Part shown: positions 18,583-27,128 of the stretch, one piece after another
Layout of the letters: every line of letters starts with the position of its first letter
How positions within the stretch are numbered: the first letter of the stretch is position 1
Source of the DNA: M30B80 sp965656935
GTDB taxonomy: Bacteria > Pseudomonadota > Alphaproteobacteria > Rhodobacterales > Rhodobacteraceae
Direction: 5' to 3'
Assembly: GCA_965656935.1 (NCBI GenBank)
Contig: CBFHMG010000001.1
Coordinates: 372,001-436,000 of the forward strand
Length of the DNA stretch: 64,000 nucleotides
Position numbers and translations under genes: made by a program
The notes under the pieces: generated by a model
The model's input: the letters and a program-made list of their open reading frames with translations, nothing else
Told to the model about the DNA's origin: nothing
The model's database searches: none

Positions 18583-19112
18583 TGCGATAGCATCGCCTCG
18601 ATTGCGCCGGTGATCTGCCCGCTCATCGGGCTGGTTCTGCTGCCCCATGTATCCATGACCTGCCCCTCGCCATCCAGCAAAACCTTGTTGAAATTCCAGC
18701 GCGGGCGGAAGTCGTGATTTTGATCAAGCCATGCAAAAAACGGATGCGCATCAGGCGCGCGGATACGGGTGATTTCGGTCATTGGCAGGGTCAGGTTGAA
18801 ATTCAATTCGCAGAATTCCGCAACATCGTCTTCGGTGGCCAATTCCTGCGCGAAATCATCCGAGGGTACCGCCAAAACGACAAGCCCGCGTGGGCCATAA
18901 GCCTCATGCAGGGCCTGTAATTCGTCATATTGCGGGGTGAAGGCGCATAGCGACGCCGTGTTTACCACCAAAACAGGCTGCCCCCGCCAATGCGAGAGCG
19001 CATATTCCCCGCCATCAATAGAGGCAAAGCGGAAATCATCCGCTGCAAAACCCATGATCGGCACGAGGCTGAACAAAAAAGAGGCAATGGATATGCGAAA
19101 AAGATGGGGCAT
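18579..19112 (-). CDS. Exported glutathione peroxidase-like thiol peroxidase
   Basis: A 177-residue GPx-family peroxidase with a cleavable signal peptide (MPHLFRISIASFLFSLVPIM then GFA-A), so it acts outside the cytoplasm. The catalytic cysteine is in NTASLCAFTPQY, which differs from the usual NVASKCGFTPQY; the tryptophan and asparagine of the active site are in RWNFNKVLLD. GGAG lies eight bases before the ATG at 19112. It is first of a two-gene unit with the deacetylase-family gene. Likely electron donor is thioredoxin-like rather than glutathione; this is inference. Confidence 0.82.
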   Translation of the reverse strand: MPHLFRISIASFLFSLVPIMGFAADDFRFASIDGGEYALSHWRGQPVLVVNTASLCAFTPQYDELQALHEAYGPRGLVVLAVPSDDFAQELATEDDVAEFCELNFNLTLPMTEITRIRAPDAHPFFAWLDQNHDFRPRWNFNKVLLDGEGQVMDTWGSRTSPMSGQITGAIEAMLSQ

Positions 19113-19190
19113 TGGGCGGTCTCCGATCACTTTTTAACCTATGTCGCGGCAAGGTGCGGTCAAGCGGCGTGATATTGATAGTCTCGCTAC

Positions 19191-19249
19191 CTAGAATCGC
19201 ATAATCTGGTGGGAGATTTGCACATTCACACCAAATCATGCGATTATAG
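19191..19249. promoter_or_regulatory. Large imperfect inverted repeat upstream of the Nudix gene
   Basis: Arms of 21 bases (19191-19211 and 19229-19249) pair with only three mismatches around a 17-base loop; the inner 17 bases of each arm, from AATCGCATAATCTGGTG, match at 15 positions. The right arm ends over AGG, six bases before the Nudix ATG. It lies between divergent peroxidase and Nudix genes, so it may be an operator or an mRNA hairpin that hides the ribosome site. Confidence 0.55.
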
Positions 19250-19255
19250 GCTCAA

Positions 19256-19741
19256 ATGAGCAGTTTATTGACCCATCAGGCCCCATTAAAACTGGGCAGC
19301 GCTGCAAAGCGCGATCCGCGTATTCAATGCGCGGCCTTGTGCTATCGCGTGAAGAAATCGGGTGCGGTCGAGGTCTTGCTGGTCTCTTCTCGGGAAACGG
19401 AACGCTGGATTGTGCCCAAGGGCTGGCCGATGAATGGCAAGACCCCTGCGGAGGCTGCAGCCGTTGAGGCATGGGAAGAGGCTGGGGTAAAAGGCAGGGT
19501 CATTGATCTGTGCATCGGGCTCTATTCCTATAACAAACTGCTCAATGACGGGTCGGCGCTGGCCTGTGTGGTCACGGTTTTCCCGATCCGCGTAAAAACC
19601 CTTGAGGATGTTTTCCCCGAGGCGGGCACGCGTAAACGCAAATGGTTCAAACCTGCGAAAGCGGCCAAAAAGGTGCGAGAGAAAAGCCTCAAACGCCTCT
19701 TAGAAAATTTTGACCCTTCGGGTTTTCACAAGACCAAGTGA
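19256..19741 (+). CDS. Nudix hydrolase
   Basis: A 161-residue Nudix protein, similar in layout to the diphosphoinositol-polyphosphate-phosphohydrolase-like group of alphaproteobacteria. The Nudix box reads WIVPKGWPMNGKT then AAAVEAWEEAGV: the EE of the metal site is present, but the usual Arg of REUxEE is Val. A basic C-terminus (KRKWFKPAKAAKKVREKSLK) follows. Substrate, a nucleoside diphosphate linked to another moiety, cannot be named. The start overlaps the region of the large inverted repeat and has only a weak AGG as ribosome site. Confidence 0.83.
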   Translation: MSSLLTHQAPLKLGSAAKRDPRIQCAALCYRVKKSGAVEVLLVSSRETERWIVPKGWPMNGKTPAEAAAVEAWEEAGVKGRVIDLCIGLYSYNKLLNDGSALACVVTVFPIRVKTLEDVFPEAGTRKRKWFKPAKAAKKVREKSLKRLLENFDPSGFHKTK

Positions 19742-19813
19742 CACCCTTTCGACAGGGGGGCTGATCTATCTGCCGCTTGAATCTGCGGGGTAAGACTATA
19801 AGTATCGGCTCTC

Positions 19814-20242
19814 ATGATCAGATATAGATTGAAATGCTCCCAAGATCACAGCTTTGAAAGCTGGTTCCAATCCGCCGAGGCCTTTGAGGGGTTGGCGGGT
19901 AAGGGGCTGGTTGCCTGTGCGATCTGCGGGGATAGTGATGTCGCCAAAGCGATCATGGCCCCCAATCTGTCCCGCAAGGGGGATGCGGGTCAGGACGCGC
20001 CAACCTTGGCCGAGCCGTCGCATCCTGCGGAACAGGCCTTGAAGGACATGCGCGAAAATCTGGAAAAGAACTCCACCTATGTGGGGGGCAAATTTGCCGA
20101 TGAGGCGCGCAAGATCCATCTCGGCGATGCGCCTGAGCGCCAAATTCACGGCGAGGCCAAGCCTGAAGAAGCCAAAGCCTTGATCGAGGATGGCGTCCCC
20201 ATCCTGCCGATCCCGTTCTTGCCCAAATCCAAAGCTAATTGA
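19814..20242 (+). CDS. DUF1178 family protein
   Basis: A 142-residue protein with the DUF1178 opening MIRYRLKCSQDHSFESWF and the zinc-ribbon-like cysteine pattern of that family (C8 and the CAIC pair). The middle is acidic and Ala-rich; the chain ends PFLPKSKAN. Function unknown. It is 72 nt downstream of the Nudix gene, possibly co-transcribed, and convergent with the glycosyltransferase gene. No strong Shine-Dalgarno is seen before the ATG. Confidence 0.82.
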   Translation: MIRYRLKCSQDHSFESWFQSAEAFEGLAGKGLVACAICGDSDVAKAIMAPNLSRKGDAGQDAPTLAEPSHPAEQALKDMRENLEKNSTYVGGKFADEARKIHLGDAPERQIHGEAKPEEAKALIEDGVPILPIPFLPKSKAN

Positions 20243-20290
20243 GTCGATATAGAGCCACTATCTGCGGGTAAACGCCCGAGGTTGGATGCT

Positions 20291-21496
20291 TTAGGTCAAG
20301 GGAATGCCCATGGCGGCATATTCGGCGGCATCCTCTTCATCCGTGGCGCGCTCGATCTGTTTGATCAGGTGGGATTGCGCGATCATCTGCGCGATCTGGC
20401 TGTCGGGCACCCCCTTGGCCTGCAAGCCCGCCACCTGCGCCTTGGCCTCGGGCGGTAGGGATTGGGTATAAAGCACCTGAGACAGCGCCTCATAAGGTAC
20501 AGCGCCTGCGGTGCGCAGGGCTTGCAGCCGCGCGCCATAATCTGCGCGGGCTTTGAGCCTATCCAAGCGCGCCTGATGAAACGCCTCTGCACGGGTTTGC
20601 AACTCGGCAAGCACGGGGTCAGCAAGATAGGCATCGCGCTTGTCCTTGAGCGCTGGCAAATGCTGTTTCAGCCCGTCATGGGGGTCTTCATTCCGATCAA
20701 AGATCGCGAAATAGGCAGGGTCATATTTGCCCGTCTTATTATTCACGTTCCCTCGGAGATCGCGCAGTAGGAAATTCTCAAGACTGCGGGTCGCGAAATG
20801 CTTTACCTCGGCTAGATCATACCCGACTGTATGCGTCGAGGAACGCCAAGCCTCGGCCTTGAAGCGCTTGGTCAGCGGGCGGCCTGAGCCATTGACCCAT
20901 AGCTGGTCCAGCAAAGCGGCCTCCCGCTGGGGGGAGGTTTTACGCTGCTTGATGCTGGGGCGGTGGATGCCGAGTTTCATATTCTCAAAGGGCCGGAACA
21001 GGGTTTTCACGCCCCAACCTTTGCGGAAATCATCGCGCGCACCGCGTGTGTACTGCTCGGTCACAAGGCCTGGGTTCCATGCCTCAAGCCCGTTTGAGCC
21101 CATGATCCGCCATGTCAGGGCAAGGGCATCCGTGCCCTCAGGCAAAGCCGCCAGCAGGTCGCGCAGGTGACCATCGCCAGTTTTGATATGCAGGAATTCA
21201 TCGACATCCATCACAAGCACCCAATCGCTTTGGGTGATGGCTGGGTTTTTCTCGGCGAGGGTCAGGGCGTTTGGCTGGGGTTTCTTTCCCTCTGGCACCA
21301 GATTGGGGAAAGCGCGCAGCTCGCCCATTTCCTCAAGACGCGCAAGCATCTGGGATGTGCCATCCGAGCAATCATTGAAATAGACGCAAATATTGTCGAA
21401 CCCGATAAGCCGATGGAATGCCACCCATTCCAGCAAATAGGGGCCTTCATCCTTCATCATGGTGACAATGGTTGCGGTATGCGGGGCGTTTGCCAT
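20291..21496 (-). CDS. Glycosyltransferase family 2-like protein
   Basis: A 401-residue cytoplasmic protein of the GT-A fold (Glyco_tranf_2_4 type). It opens TATIVTMMKDEGPYLLEWVA, has FNDCSDGTSQML and the metal-binding VMDVDEFLH. The C-terminal third is Ala/Arg/Gln-rich and helical. GAGG lies four bases before the ATG, supporting this start. It overlaps the end of the upstream glycosyltransferase-like gene by 50 nt. Such genes in Rhodobacterales act on surface or exopolysaccharide; acceptor unknown. Confidence 0.82.
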   Translation of the reverse strand: MANAPHTATIVTMMKDEGPYLLEWVAFHRLIGFDNICVYFNDCSDGTSQMLARLEEMGELRAFPNLVPEGKKPQPNALTLAEKNPAITQSDWVLVMDVDEFLHIKTGDGHLRDLLAALPEGTDALALTWRIMGSNGLEAWNPGLVTEQYTRGARDDFRKGWGVKTLFRPFENMKLGIHRPSIKQRKTSPQREAALLDQLWVNGSGRPLTKRFKAEAWRSSTHTVGYDLAEVKHFATRSLENFLLRDLRGNVNNKTGKYDPAYFAIFDRNEDPHDGLKQHLPALKDKRDAYLADPVLAELQTRAEAFHQARLDRLKARADYGARLQALRTAGAVPYEALSQVLYTQSLPPEAKAQVAGLQAKGVPDSQIAQMIAQSHLIKQIERATDEEDAAEYAAMGIPLT

Positions 21497-22034
21497 CGGG
21501 CCTCAAAGGTCTTTGTTCGTTTTGAGCAAGGATGTCTGGCATAGGCGCAACGGGCAAGGTGAATTTGCCCTCTTTGCAAATGCCCGATGTTGTCTCCACC
21601 CTGCTTCTGTAGAATTCGGGCACATGGACCATTTCCACTGCAAACGGGATCAATGCCTGCGGCACGCGGTCTGCCGCGCGGCGCTCCATCAGGTAATCGA
21701 CCAGATTGCTGCCGTGATCGGGGTCAAGAACCACCAATTCGTCGACATCATTGCAGATAACCCAGTTATAAAATTGGGTCAGGCCCGAGGTGAATAGCGA
21801 CAGGATCTGCCACCGCCGCTGGTTCACATTCCGCTTGGTTTCATCATAGGGCAGGCTGATGACATTCACGCCAAGCGCGATCTCGGCAACTTCGGGGTCA
21901 CCACCATGGTTGAGCACATAAATATGCTCGTCAGGCAAGAATTGGCGATAATAGGCCAACCAGCGTTTGAGGAAAAAATCTTCGCCACGCACCATCGTCA
22001 GGGCGGCTACGGGGGCTTTTGCATTTTCGATCAA
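21447..22034 (-). CDS. Short glycosyltransferase-like protein, possibly truncated
   Basis: 195 residues, starting from TTG at 22034 (no in-frame ATG before the first beta strand PVAALTMVRGEDFFLKRW). It has the GT-A motif ICNDVDELVVLDPD. The last about 16 codons lie inside the next gene in another frame, and the usual C-terminal acceptor half of such proteins (normally about 300 residues) is absent. It may be a natural short member translated with its neighbour, or a gene whose 3' part was deleted or frameshifted. The unusual start and the long overlap make the exact ends uncertain. Confidence 0.6.
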   Translation of the reverse strand: MIENAKAPVAALTMVRGEDFFLKRWLAYYRQFLPDEHIYVLNHGGDPEVAEIALGVNVISLPYDETKRNVNQRRWQILSLFTSGLTQFYNWVICNDVDELVVLDPDHGSNLVDYLMERRAADRVPQALIPFAVEMVHVPEFYRSRVETTSGICKEGKFTLPVAPMPDILAQNEQRPLRPDGKRPAYRNHCHHDEG

Positions 22035-22144
22035 GGAGTGGTCCGCTCAGGCTCAGGTCTATCCTTTGATTCAGCCTAGCATAGAGCCGCCGATTAAATC
22101 CAGCGCAAGCCCGCCGCGATCTAGGTATATTGAGAGGGGGTAAA

Positions 22145-22218
22145 TGGAGGCGGGTACCGGAATCGAACCGGTGTACACGGATTTGCAATCCGCTGCATAA
22201 CCACTCTACCAACCCGCC
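22145..22218 (-). tRNA. tRNA-Cys (GCA)
   Basis: A cloverleaf reads on the minus strand from GGCGGGT (5' acceptor, ending at 22218) to ACCCGCC, discriminator T and an encoded CCA (22145-22147). The anticodon loop TTGCAAA gives anticodon GCA within stem GCGGA/TCCGT, and the T arm is ACCGG-TTCGATT-CCGGT. Confidence 0.95.
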
Positions 22219-22395
22219 TCGGGTCACGTGTGGTGGAGGTGGAGGTAGCCCAAGCGCGCAGGTCGTGCAAGCGCTTATGCGGCGTTTTATTGCGCAACTT
22301 ACGGGGAAATACCGCGCAGGCTTGGTAATCAGTTGCGCGCGCTGCGGGGTTATGCGAATACGGGTCAACATAACTAGACTCATTGGTTCAGTTCG

Positions 22396-23049
22396 ATGCA
22401 AAACTTCTCCACACTCCGCGAAACGATGGTCGACACTCAGGTGCGGCCCTCTGATGTCACGAAATTCCCGATCATTGATGCAATGCTTTCTGTCCCGCGC
22501 GAGGCGTTCCTGCCAGACGCGCTGCGCGACGTTGCCTATATGGGTGAAAACATCGATCTGGCACCGCAGCGTTGCGTGCTTGAGCCGCGTACGATTGCCA
22601 AAATGCTTGATGGTCTGAATGTCGAAGCGGATGAGCTGGTGCTCGATATCGCGCCTGCTCTGGGGTATTCGACAGCACTCTTGGCGCAGCTGGCAGAAGC
22701 GGTGGTTGCGGTTGAGGAAGATGAAGACATGGCCAGTGAGGCCGAGGCCAATCTGGGCGCACTCGGCATCCATAACGCAGCCGTGATTGCAGCACCTCAT
22801 GGCGAAGGTGCTGCCAAGCACGGCCCTTATGATGTGATCGTCATCCAAGGTGGCGTTGTTGAGGTGCCGCAAGCGATCCTTGATCAACTCAAAGAGGGTG
22901 GCCGCATCGCGGCGATCTTCATGGAGGGGGCTTTGGGCGAGGTGCGCATCGGCCACAAGATCGAAGGCGCTGTGAACTGGCGGATGGAATTTAATGCGGC
23001 CGCACCCGTCTTGCCGGGCTTCAGCCCTGCACCAAGTTTTGTTTTCTAG
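22396..23049 (+). CDS. Protein-L-isoaspartate O-methyltransferase family protein
   Basis: A 217-residue SAM methyltransferase of the PCMT family, whose members repair isoaspartyl residues. The N-terminal MVDTQVRPSDVT and FLPDALRDVAYMGE match the alphaproteobacterial branch. The SAM loop reads LVLDIAPALGYSTALLA, where canonical PCMT has VLEIGTGSGYQTA, and the acidic strand is VVAVEEDE. These changes mean repair activity is uncertain. It lies directly before the TolC-family gene on the same strand (78 nt gap), an arrangement common in Rhodobacterales. Confidence 0.8.
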   Translation: MQNFSTLRETMVDTQVRPSDVTKFPIIDAMLSVPREAFLPDALRDVAYMGENIDLAPQRCVLEPRTIAKMLDGLNVEADELVLDIAPALGYSTALLAQLAEAVVAVEEDEDMASEAEANLGALGIHNAAVIAAPHGEGAAKHGPYDVIVIQGGVVEVPQAILDQLKEGGRIAAIFMEGALGEVRIGHKIEGAVNWRMEFNAAAPVLPGFSPAPSFVF

Positions 23050-23127
23050 AACCGCAGCACCATATATTTCAGGGTAAGAGTTTTCGGGCTGAGCACGGGC
23101 TCACATCCGCTACCAAGGAGACTATGC

Positions 23128-24495
23128 ATGGCAAAGAAGGTGTATAGGGGCGTTGCGGCGGTTGTGATTGGGCTTGCGGTCAGCCTCGGGGCTGCGCGCG
23201 CGGATACGTTGAACGATGCCTTGCGCGATGCCTATGTGAACTCGGACCTGCTGGAACAGAACCGGTATCTCCTGCGTATTCAGGATGAAGGCGTTGCACA
23301 GCAAGTGGCGGGGCTGCGGCCTGTGGTGAATTTCATCGCCTCGCGCCGTTGGGACCGCCCCACAGATGTGCAGACCTCGACGGTTGGTCTGACGGCTGAT
23401 CTCCTGCTTTTTGACAATGGCGGAACGCGGCTGGCTGTTGAAGCCGCCCGTGAAAGCGTCTTGGCCGCACGTCAGCAGCTTGTCGGGCTGGAAAGCAATG
23501 TCCTGCTTGATGCTGTTTCGGCCTATATGGATGTCTGGCGGGATGCTCAGGTCGTGGGCGTGCGCGAAAGCAATGTGCGCGTGGTAACCCAGCAATTGCG
23601 CGCCGCGCGGGACCGTTTCGAAGTTGGCGAGGATACCCGCACCGATGTGGCGCAAGCCGAGGCCCAATTGGCCACAGCACGCTCCAACCTTGCGGCGGCC
23701 CGTGGCCAACTCGATATCAGCCGCCAACTCTTCGAGATTTCTGTAGGCCGCGCACCTGGCGCCTTGTCTGGCCCAGGCAATACGCCTGCGCTGCCCGCAA
23801 GCGAGGCCGATGCCGAGGCGCTCGCGCGTCAGAACCACCCCGCCATTCTCGCACTTCAGCATCAGGTTGCAGCCAACCAGCACAATCTTGAAGCCGCCCG
23901 CAGCGATTACGGGCCAACGATCAATCTGCAAGCGCAGACCACTGATACCTTGTCAGGCCGCACAACAGGCCGCGCAGATGTCCTAACGCTGAGGCTGACC
24001 CAGCCGATCTATCGTGGCGGGCGGCTCTTTGCGCTGGAACGCGTGGCCCTAGCCACTTTGAGCGCGTCACAATCCGAGTTGAACCAGCAAACCCGCGTTA
24101 ATCTGCAATCGGTTGGCAATGCCTATGCGCGTCTGCGGATCGCCTCGGCCCAGATACAGGCGACAGATCAGGGCATTCGGGCCGCGCAAATCGCCTTTGA
24201 CGGTGTGCGGGAGGAAGCCTCGCTTGGCGCGCGGACAACATTGGATGTGTTGGATGCCGAGCAGGACCTTCTGGATGCCCGTATCGCGCGGATTCAGGCG
24301 CAGGCCGATCTCTATACGGCCTCCTATGCCGTTCTATCTGCGGCGGGGCTTTTGACTGTCGAGCATCTCAATCTCGATGTTCCCAGCTATGACCCGCAGG
24401 CCTATTCCGATGCGTTCCAGAATGCGCCCGCCCGTTTGCAAAGCGTGCAAGGCGATCGTCTGGATTCCCTGATGCAGCGGATCGGGCGCGACTGA
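23128..24495 (+). CDS. tolC: TolC family outer membrane efflux protein
   Basis: A 455-residue outer-membrane channel subunit that forms the trimeric exit duct for type I secretion and RND or ABC efflux. It has a signal peptide (VVIGLAVSLGAARA-D), internal duplication of the OEP domain with long Gln/Ala/Arg-rich helices (for example TDVAQAEAQLATARSNLAAA), the family start of the mature chain DTLNDALRDAYVNS, and the conserved LDVLDAEQDLLDARI in the second repeat. AAGGAG is seven bases from the ATG. No inner-membrane partner is nearby. Confidence 0.92.
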   Translation: MAKKVYRGVAAVVIGLAVSLGAARADTLNDALRDAYVNSDLLEQNRYLLRIQDEGVAQQVAGLRPVVNFIASRRWDRPTDVQTSTVGLTADLLLFDNGGTRLAVEAARESVLAARQQLVGLESNVLLDAVSAYMDVWRDAQVVGVRESNVRVVTQQLRAARDRFEVGEDTRTDVAQAEAQLATARSNLAAARGQLDISRQLFEISVGRAPGALSGPGNTPALPASEADAEALARQNHPAILALQHQVAANQHNLEAARSDYGPTINLQAQTTDTLSGRTTGRADVLTLRLTQPIYRGGRLFALERVALATLSASQSELNQQTRVNLQSVGNAYARLRIASAQIQATDQGIRAAQIAFDGVREEASLGARTTLDVLDAEQDLLDARIARIQAQADLYTASYAVLSAAGLLTVEHLNLDVPSYDPQAYSDAFQNAPARLQSVQGDRLDSLMQRIGRD

Positions 24496-24617
24496 TTGGG
24501 CACAGGCATTTTCTGCTTCTTTACCAATCCATTGTAACAAACTGTTTTTGACGCTATTGTTTCGCTTAGAATAACAACCGTATCAGCGGTGTTCGAGACA
24601 ATTGAGGAGTTTGGGGC

Positions 24618-25595
24618 GTGAGTGAAGCGATGAAATCCGAGGCTATTGAAGATGTGCTGTCCTCAGTGCGCCGTCTCGTCTCTGACAATACACCCAGCCA
24701 AAACCCCGATGTTGAAATCGCCGTAGACAGGCTGGTTTTGACGCCTGAGCTACGTGTTTCCGAGGGCGCTGAGGACGAGGCCGAGAGTGACGCGAAAGCA
24801 GAGCTTTCTATTGTTGACCTGCCCAGTGAAGCTGATGATGACGCTGATGTTGACGGCGCGGATGGTTCAATCGGCCTTGAATGGTCGCCTGATGACCGCA
24901 TGGCCAATTGGGATGATGTTGGCGGCAGCTCCGATAAAGCTGATAGCTTCGAGCCTGAGCAGGGCGATGAGTTTTCTGCGGATGAAACGAGCGGCGCTGT
25001 TGCGCGCGCCGTTGCTGAAGCACGGTTTATAGACCTTGATCCCGTTGATGCGGACCAGCCCGAAACCGAAGATGAAGCCGCTCTTGATGAGCCGTCTGAT
25101 CCCGCCACTGACGAGGGCGCATCAGATGAGGATGACGCCTTGCCCGATGATTTGGAGCAAGAGCTGGCAGCCCTCAACGGCATCGGTGATATCGATGATA
25201 CCCTTGAGGCCGCGCCCGAGCCTGAGGCCACGACCGAGGCCGAGCCTGCACAAGAACCCCCCGTTTTCGCACGCATCAACCGCGCTGCAAAAAACCCTGA
25301 GGTTGAAGCCGAGGCCAGTGCCGAAGAACGTGTGGTCGAGTTTGGTGCACAGATTGATCAAGCCTCAGGTGATGATGCATTGGAAGATCAGGTCGAAGAT
25401 TTGGGCTACCGCGGCGCAGCCTTTGGTTTTGGCGATGACGATAGTGTTCTGGACGAGGAAGTCCTGCGTGAGATTATCGCGCAGGTTGTTCGTGAGGAAT
25501 TACAGGGTGTTTTGGGGCAAAGGATCACTCGAAATGTGCGCAAAATGGTGCGCCGTGAAATTCGTTTGGCCCTTGCCGCCGAAGAGCTCGAGTAA
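24618..25595 (+). CDS. PopZ-like (DUF2497-like) acidic polar-organising protein candidate
   Basis: 325 residues from GTG at 24618 (GAGGAG upstream; ATG at 24630 is an alternative). The layout is that of PopZ: a short conserved N-terminal helix (IEDVLSSVRRLVSDN), a very long acidic Ala/Glu/Asp disordered middle (about residues 30-230), and a conserved helical C-terminus (VLDEEVLREIIAQVVREEL then RITRNVRKMVRREIRLAL). PopZ forms polar condensates that anchor the chromosome origin. The C-terminal helices differ from Caulobacter PopZ, so it may be a Rhodobacterales-specific relative. It lies downstream of the TolC gene with a 122-nt gap. Confidence 0.6.
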   Translation: MSEAMKSEAIEDVLSSVRRLVSDNTPSQNPDVEIAVDRLVLTPELRVSEGAEDEAESDAKAELSIVDLPSEADDDADVDGADGSIGLEWSPDDRMANWDDVGGSSDKADSFEPEQGDEFSADETSGAVARAVAEARFIDLDPVDADQPETEDEAALDEPSDPATDEGASDEDDALPDDLEQELAALNGIGDIDDTLEAAPEPEATTEAEPAQEPPVFARINRAAKNPEVEAEASAEERVVEFGAQIDQASGDDALEDQVEDLGYRGAAFGFGDDDSVLDEEVLREIIAQVVREELQGVLGQRITRNVRKMVRREIRLALAAEELE

Positions 25596-25651
25596 GAAAT
25601 TGCTTTGTGAGGGCTTGGCCTGCGCGGAGATTGCTCCATCGTCGGAGAGAC

Positions 25652-26497
25652 ATGTTTCCGATACGTGATCATAATCCGTCTGACCGGACGCCCTTTGTCA
25701 CATATGCGCTGATCGCGCTGAATGTGCTGATCTTCCTGTCCTATTATCCTGCCCTCTCCTCGGATGGCCGCGCCTTGTCGGCCTTCTATACCACTTGGGG
25801 TCTGGTGCCCGTTGACCTGTTTCGCGCGGGCGAATTCCAGACTTTGGTGACCTCGCAATTCCTGCATGGCGGCTGGATGCATCTTGCGGGCAATATGCTG
25901 TTTCTTTGGATTTTCGGCGATAACCTCGAAGACCTGATGGGGCATTTGGGGTTTTTGGTCTTCTATCTCGCCTCGGGTATTGCTGCGGCCATGGGCCAAT
26001 ACGCGGCGGATCCTTTCTCAGGCATTCCGATGGTTGGCGCATCAGGTGCGATTGCGGGGGTGATGGGGGGGTATCTGTTGATTTTCCCGCGCGCGCGGAT
26101 CGATATTCTGGTGATCATTGTGATCATCTTCAAAGTTTTCACCGTTCCGGCTTGGGTGATGTTGGGCCTTTGGTTTGGCCTTCAGGTCTTTAGCGGGGTG
26201 GGGGCCGATGCGGCTGGCGGTGGCGTGGCCTATTGGGCGCATGCGGGCGGTTTCATAGCAGGGGCAATCCTCGCCTTTCCGCTCTGGATGCGGATTGGTG
26301 GGCCTGAATATTGGAAAAAGACCCATGGGCATCCCCCGCATGAAGATGCGGAATATGAGAATGTTGGGGCCAGCCGTATCCCGCGTGTCAAACGCCGCCG
26401 AACATCGGCACCCCCTCCCGCCCCTGATCTGAGCCGCGTGCCCCCTTCAGGGCGGCGGCGCGGCTCTCGCAACCCTTGGTCGGGCAGGCGGGATTGA
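25652..26497 (+). CDS. Rhomboid family intramembrane serine protease
   Basis: A 281-residue polytopic membrane protease. It has the N-terminal MFPIRDHNPSDRTPFVTYAL, GWMHLAGNMLFLWIFGDN in the second helix, the catalytic serine in GASGAIAGVMGGY, and the catalytic histidine in YWAHAGGFIAGA. About six helices are predicted, then a cytosolic tail that is Arg/Pro-rich. CGGAGAGAC precedes the ATG at 25652; a GTG frame further upstream is less likely. Substrates are unknown. It ends at a bidirectional terminator shared with efp. Confidence 0.9.
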   Translation: MFPIRDHNPSDRTPFVTYALIALNVLIFLSYYPALSSDGRALSAFYTTWGLVPVDLFRAGEFQTLVTSQFLHGGWMHLAGNMLFLWIFGDNLEDLMGHLGFLVFYLASGIAAAMGQYAADPFSGIPMVGASGAIAGVMGGYLLIFPRARIDILVIIVIIFKVFTVPAWVMLGLWFGLQVFSGVGADAAGGGVAYWAHAGGFIAGAILAFPLWMRIGGPEYWKKTHGHPPHEDAEYENVGASRIPRVKRRRTSAPPPAPDLSRVPPSGRRRGSRNPWSGRRD

Positions 26498-26506
26498 TCC
26501 AAAGGA

Positions 26507-26539
26507 AAACGCCGCGCAGGGTGTCCTGACGCGGCGTTT
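26507..26539. terminator. Bidirectional terminator between rhomboid and efp genes
   Basis: A ten-pair stem (26507-26516 against 26530-26539) built on AAACGCCGCG/CGCGGCGTTT, with an inner four-pair stem in the loop, lies in the 67-nt convergent gap. A and T runs on the two sides give it terminator character in both directions. Confidence 0.75.
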
Positions 26540-26564
26540 GCAAATTTTACCCAGATCGCTGTGG

Positions 26565-27128
26565 TTACGCGCGCTCAGAATATTCCATTGTCTCGGTGTT
26601 CACGACGATATCCTCGTCCTGTCCGACGAATGGTGGCACCATGACCTTCACACCATTATCCAAAATGGCGGGCTTGAAGCTATTGGCCGCTGTCTGGCCT
26701 TTCACCACAGGCTCGGTCTCGACGATCTTGCAGGTCACTTTTTGCGGCACGGTCGCGTTCAGCGCCTCTTCTTCGTAGAATTCCACGATGATGGTCATGC
26801 CATCTTGCAAGAAGGGACGGCGGTCGCCCAAAAGCTCGGAGGGCAGTTCGATCTGCTCATAGGTTTCGGCATCCATAAAGACCAGCATGCCATCTTGTTC
26901 ATATAGGAATTGTTGGTCTTTTTGCTCCAGACGCACGCGTTCAACCTTGTCGGCGGAGCGGAACCGTTCATTGAGCTTGGAGCCGTTGCGCAGGTTGCGC
27001 ATTTCGACCTGAGCAAAGGCACCACCCTTACCAGGTTTTACGTGATCGACCTTCACAGCGGCCCAAAGACCACCATTATGTTCCAGCACGTTTCCTGGGC
27101 GGATTTCGTTGCCGTTAATCTTTGGCAT
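26565..27128 (-). CDS. efp: Translation elongation factor P
   Basis: A 187-residue, three-beta-barrel protein that binds between the P and E sites of the ribosome and relieves stalling at polyproline stretches. The N-terminal KOW-like domain carries the tip loop KPGKGGAF with Lys34, the residue modified in many bacteria. The central and C-terminal OB domains end in DIVVNTETMEYSERA. Length is as expected. No epmA or epmB is in the window. It is transcribed divergently from the small conserved gene at 27341. Confidence 0.97.
   Translation of the reverse strand: MPKINGNEIRPGNVLEHNGGLWAAVKVDHVKPGKGGAFAQVEMRNLRNGSKLNERFRSADKVERVRLEQKDQQFLYEQDGMLVFMDAETYEQIELPSELLGDRRPFLQDGMTIIVEFYEEEALNATVPQKVTCKIVETEPVVKGQTAANSFKPAILDNGVKVMVPPFVGQDEDIVVNTETMEYSERA

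Noticed and set aside
22300..22395. A regulatory RNA between tRNA-Cys and the PCMT-like gene
   Set aside because: No stable hairpin followed by T-tract and no known riboswitch core visible.
24530..24585. Sigma-70 promoter (TTGACG with TAGAAT) before the PopZ-like gene
   Set aside because: The spacing is 13 bases, too short; a 17-base spacing leaves a poor -10.
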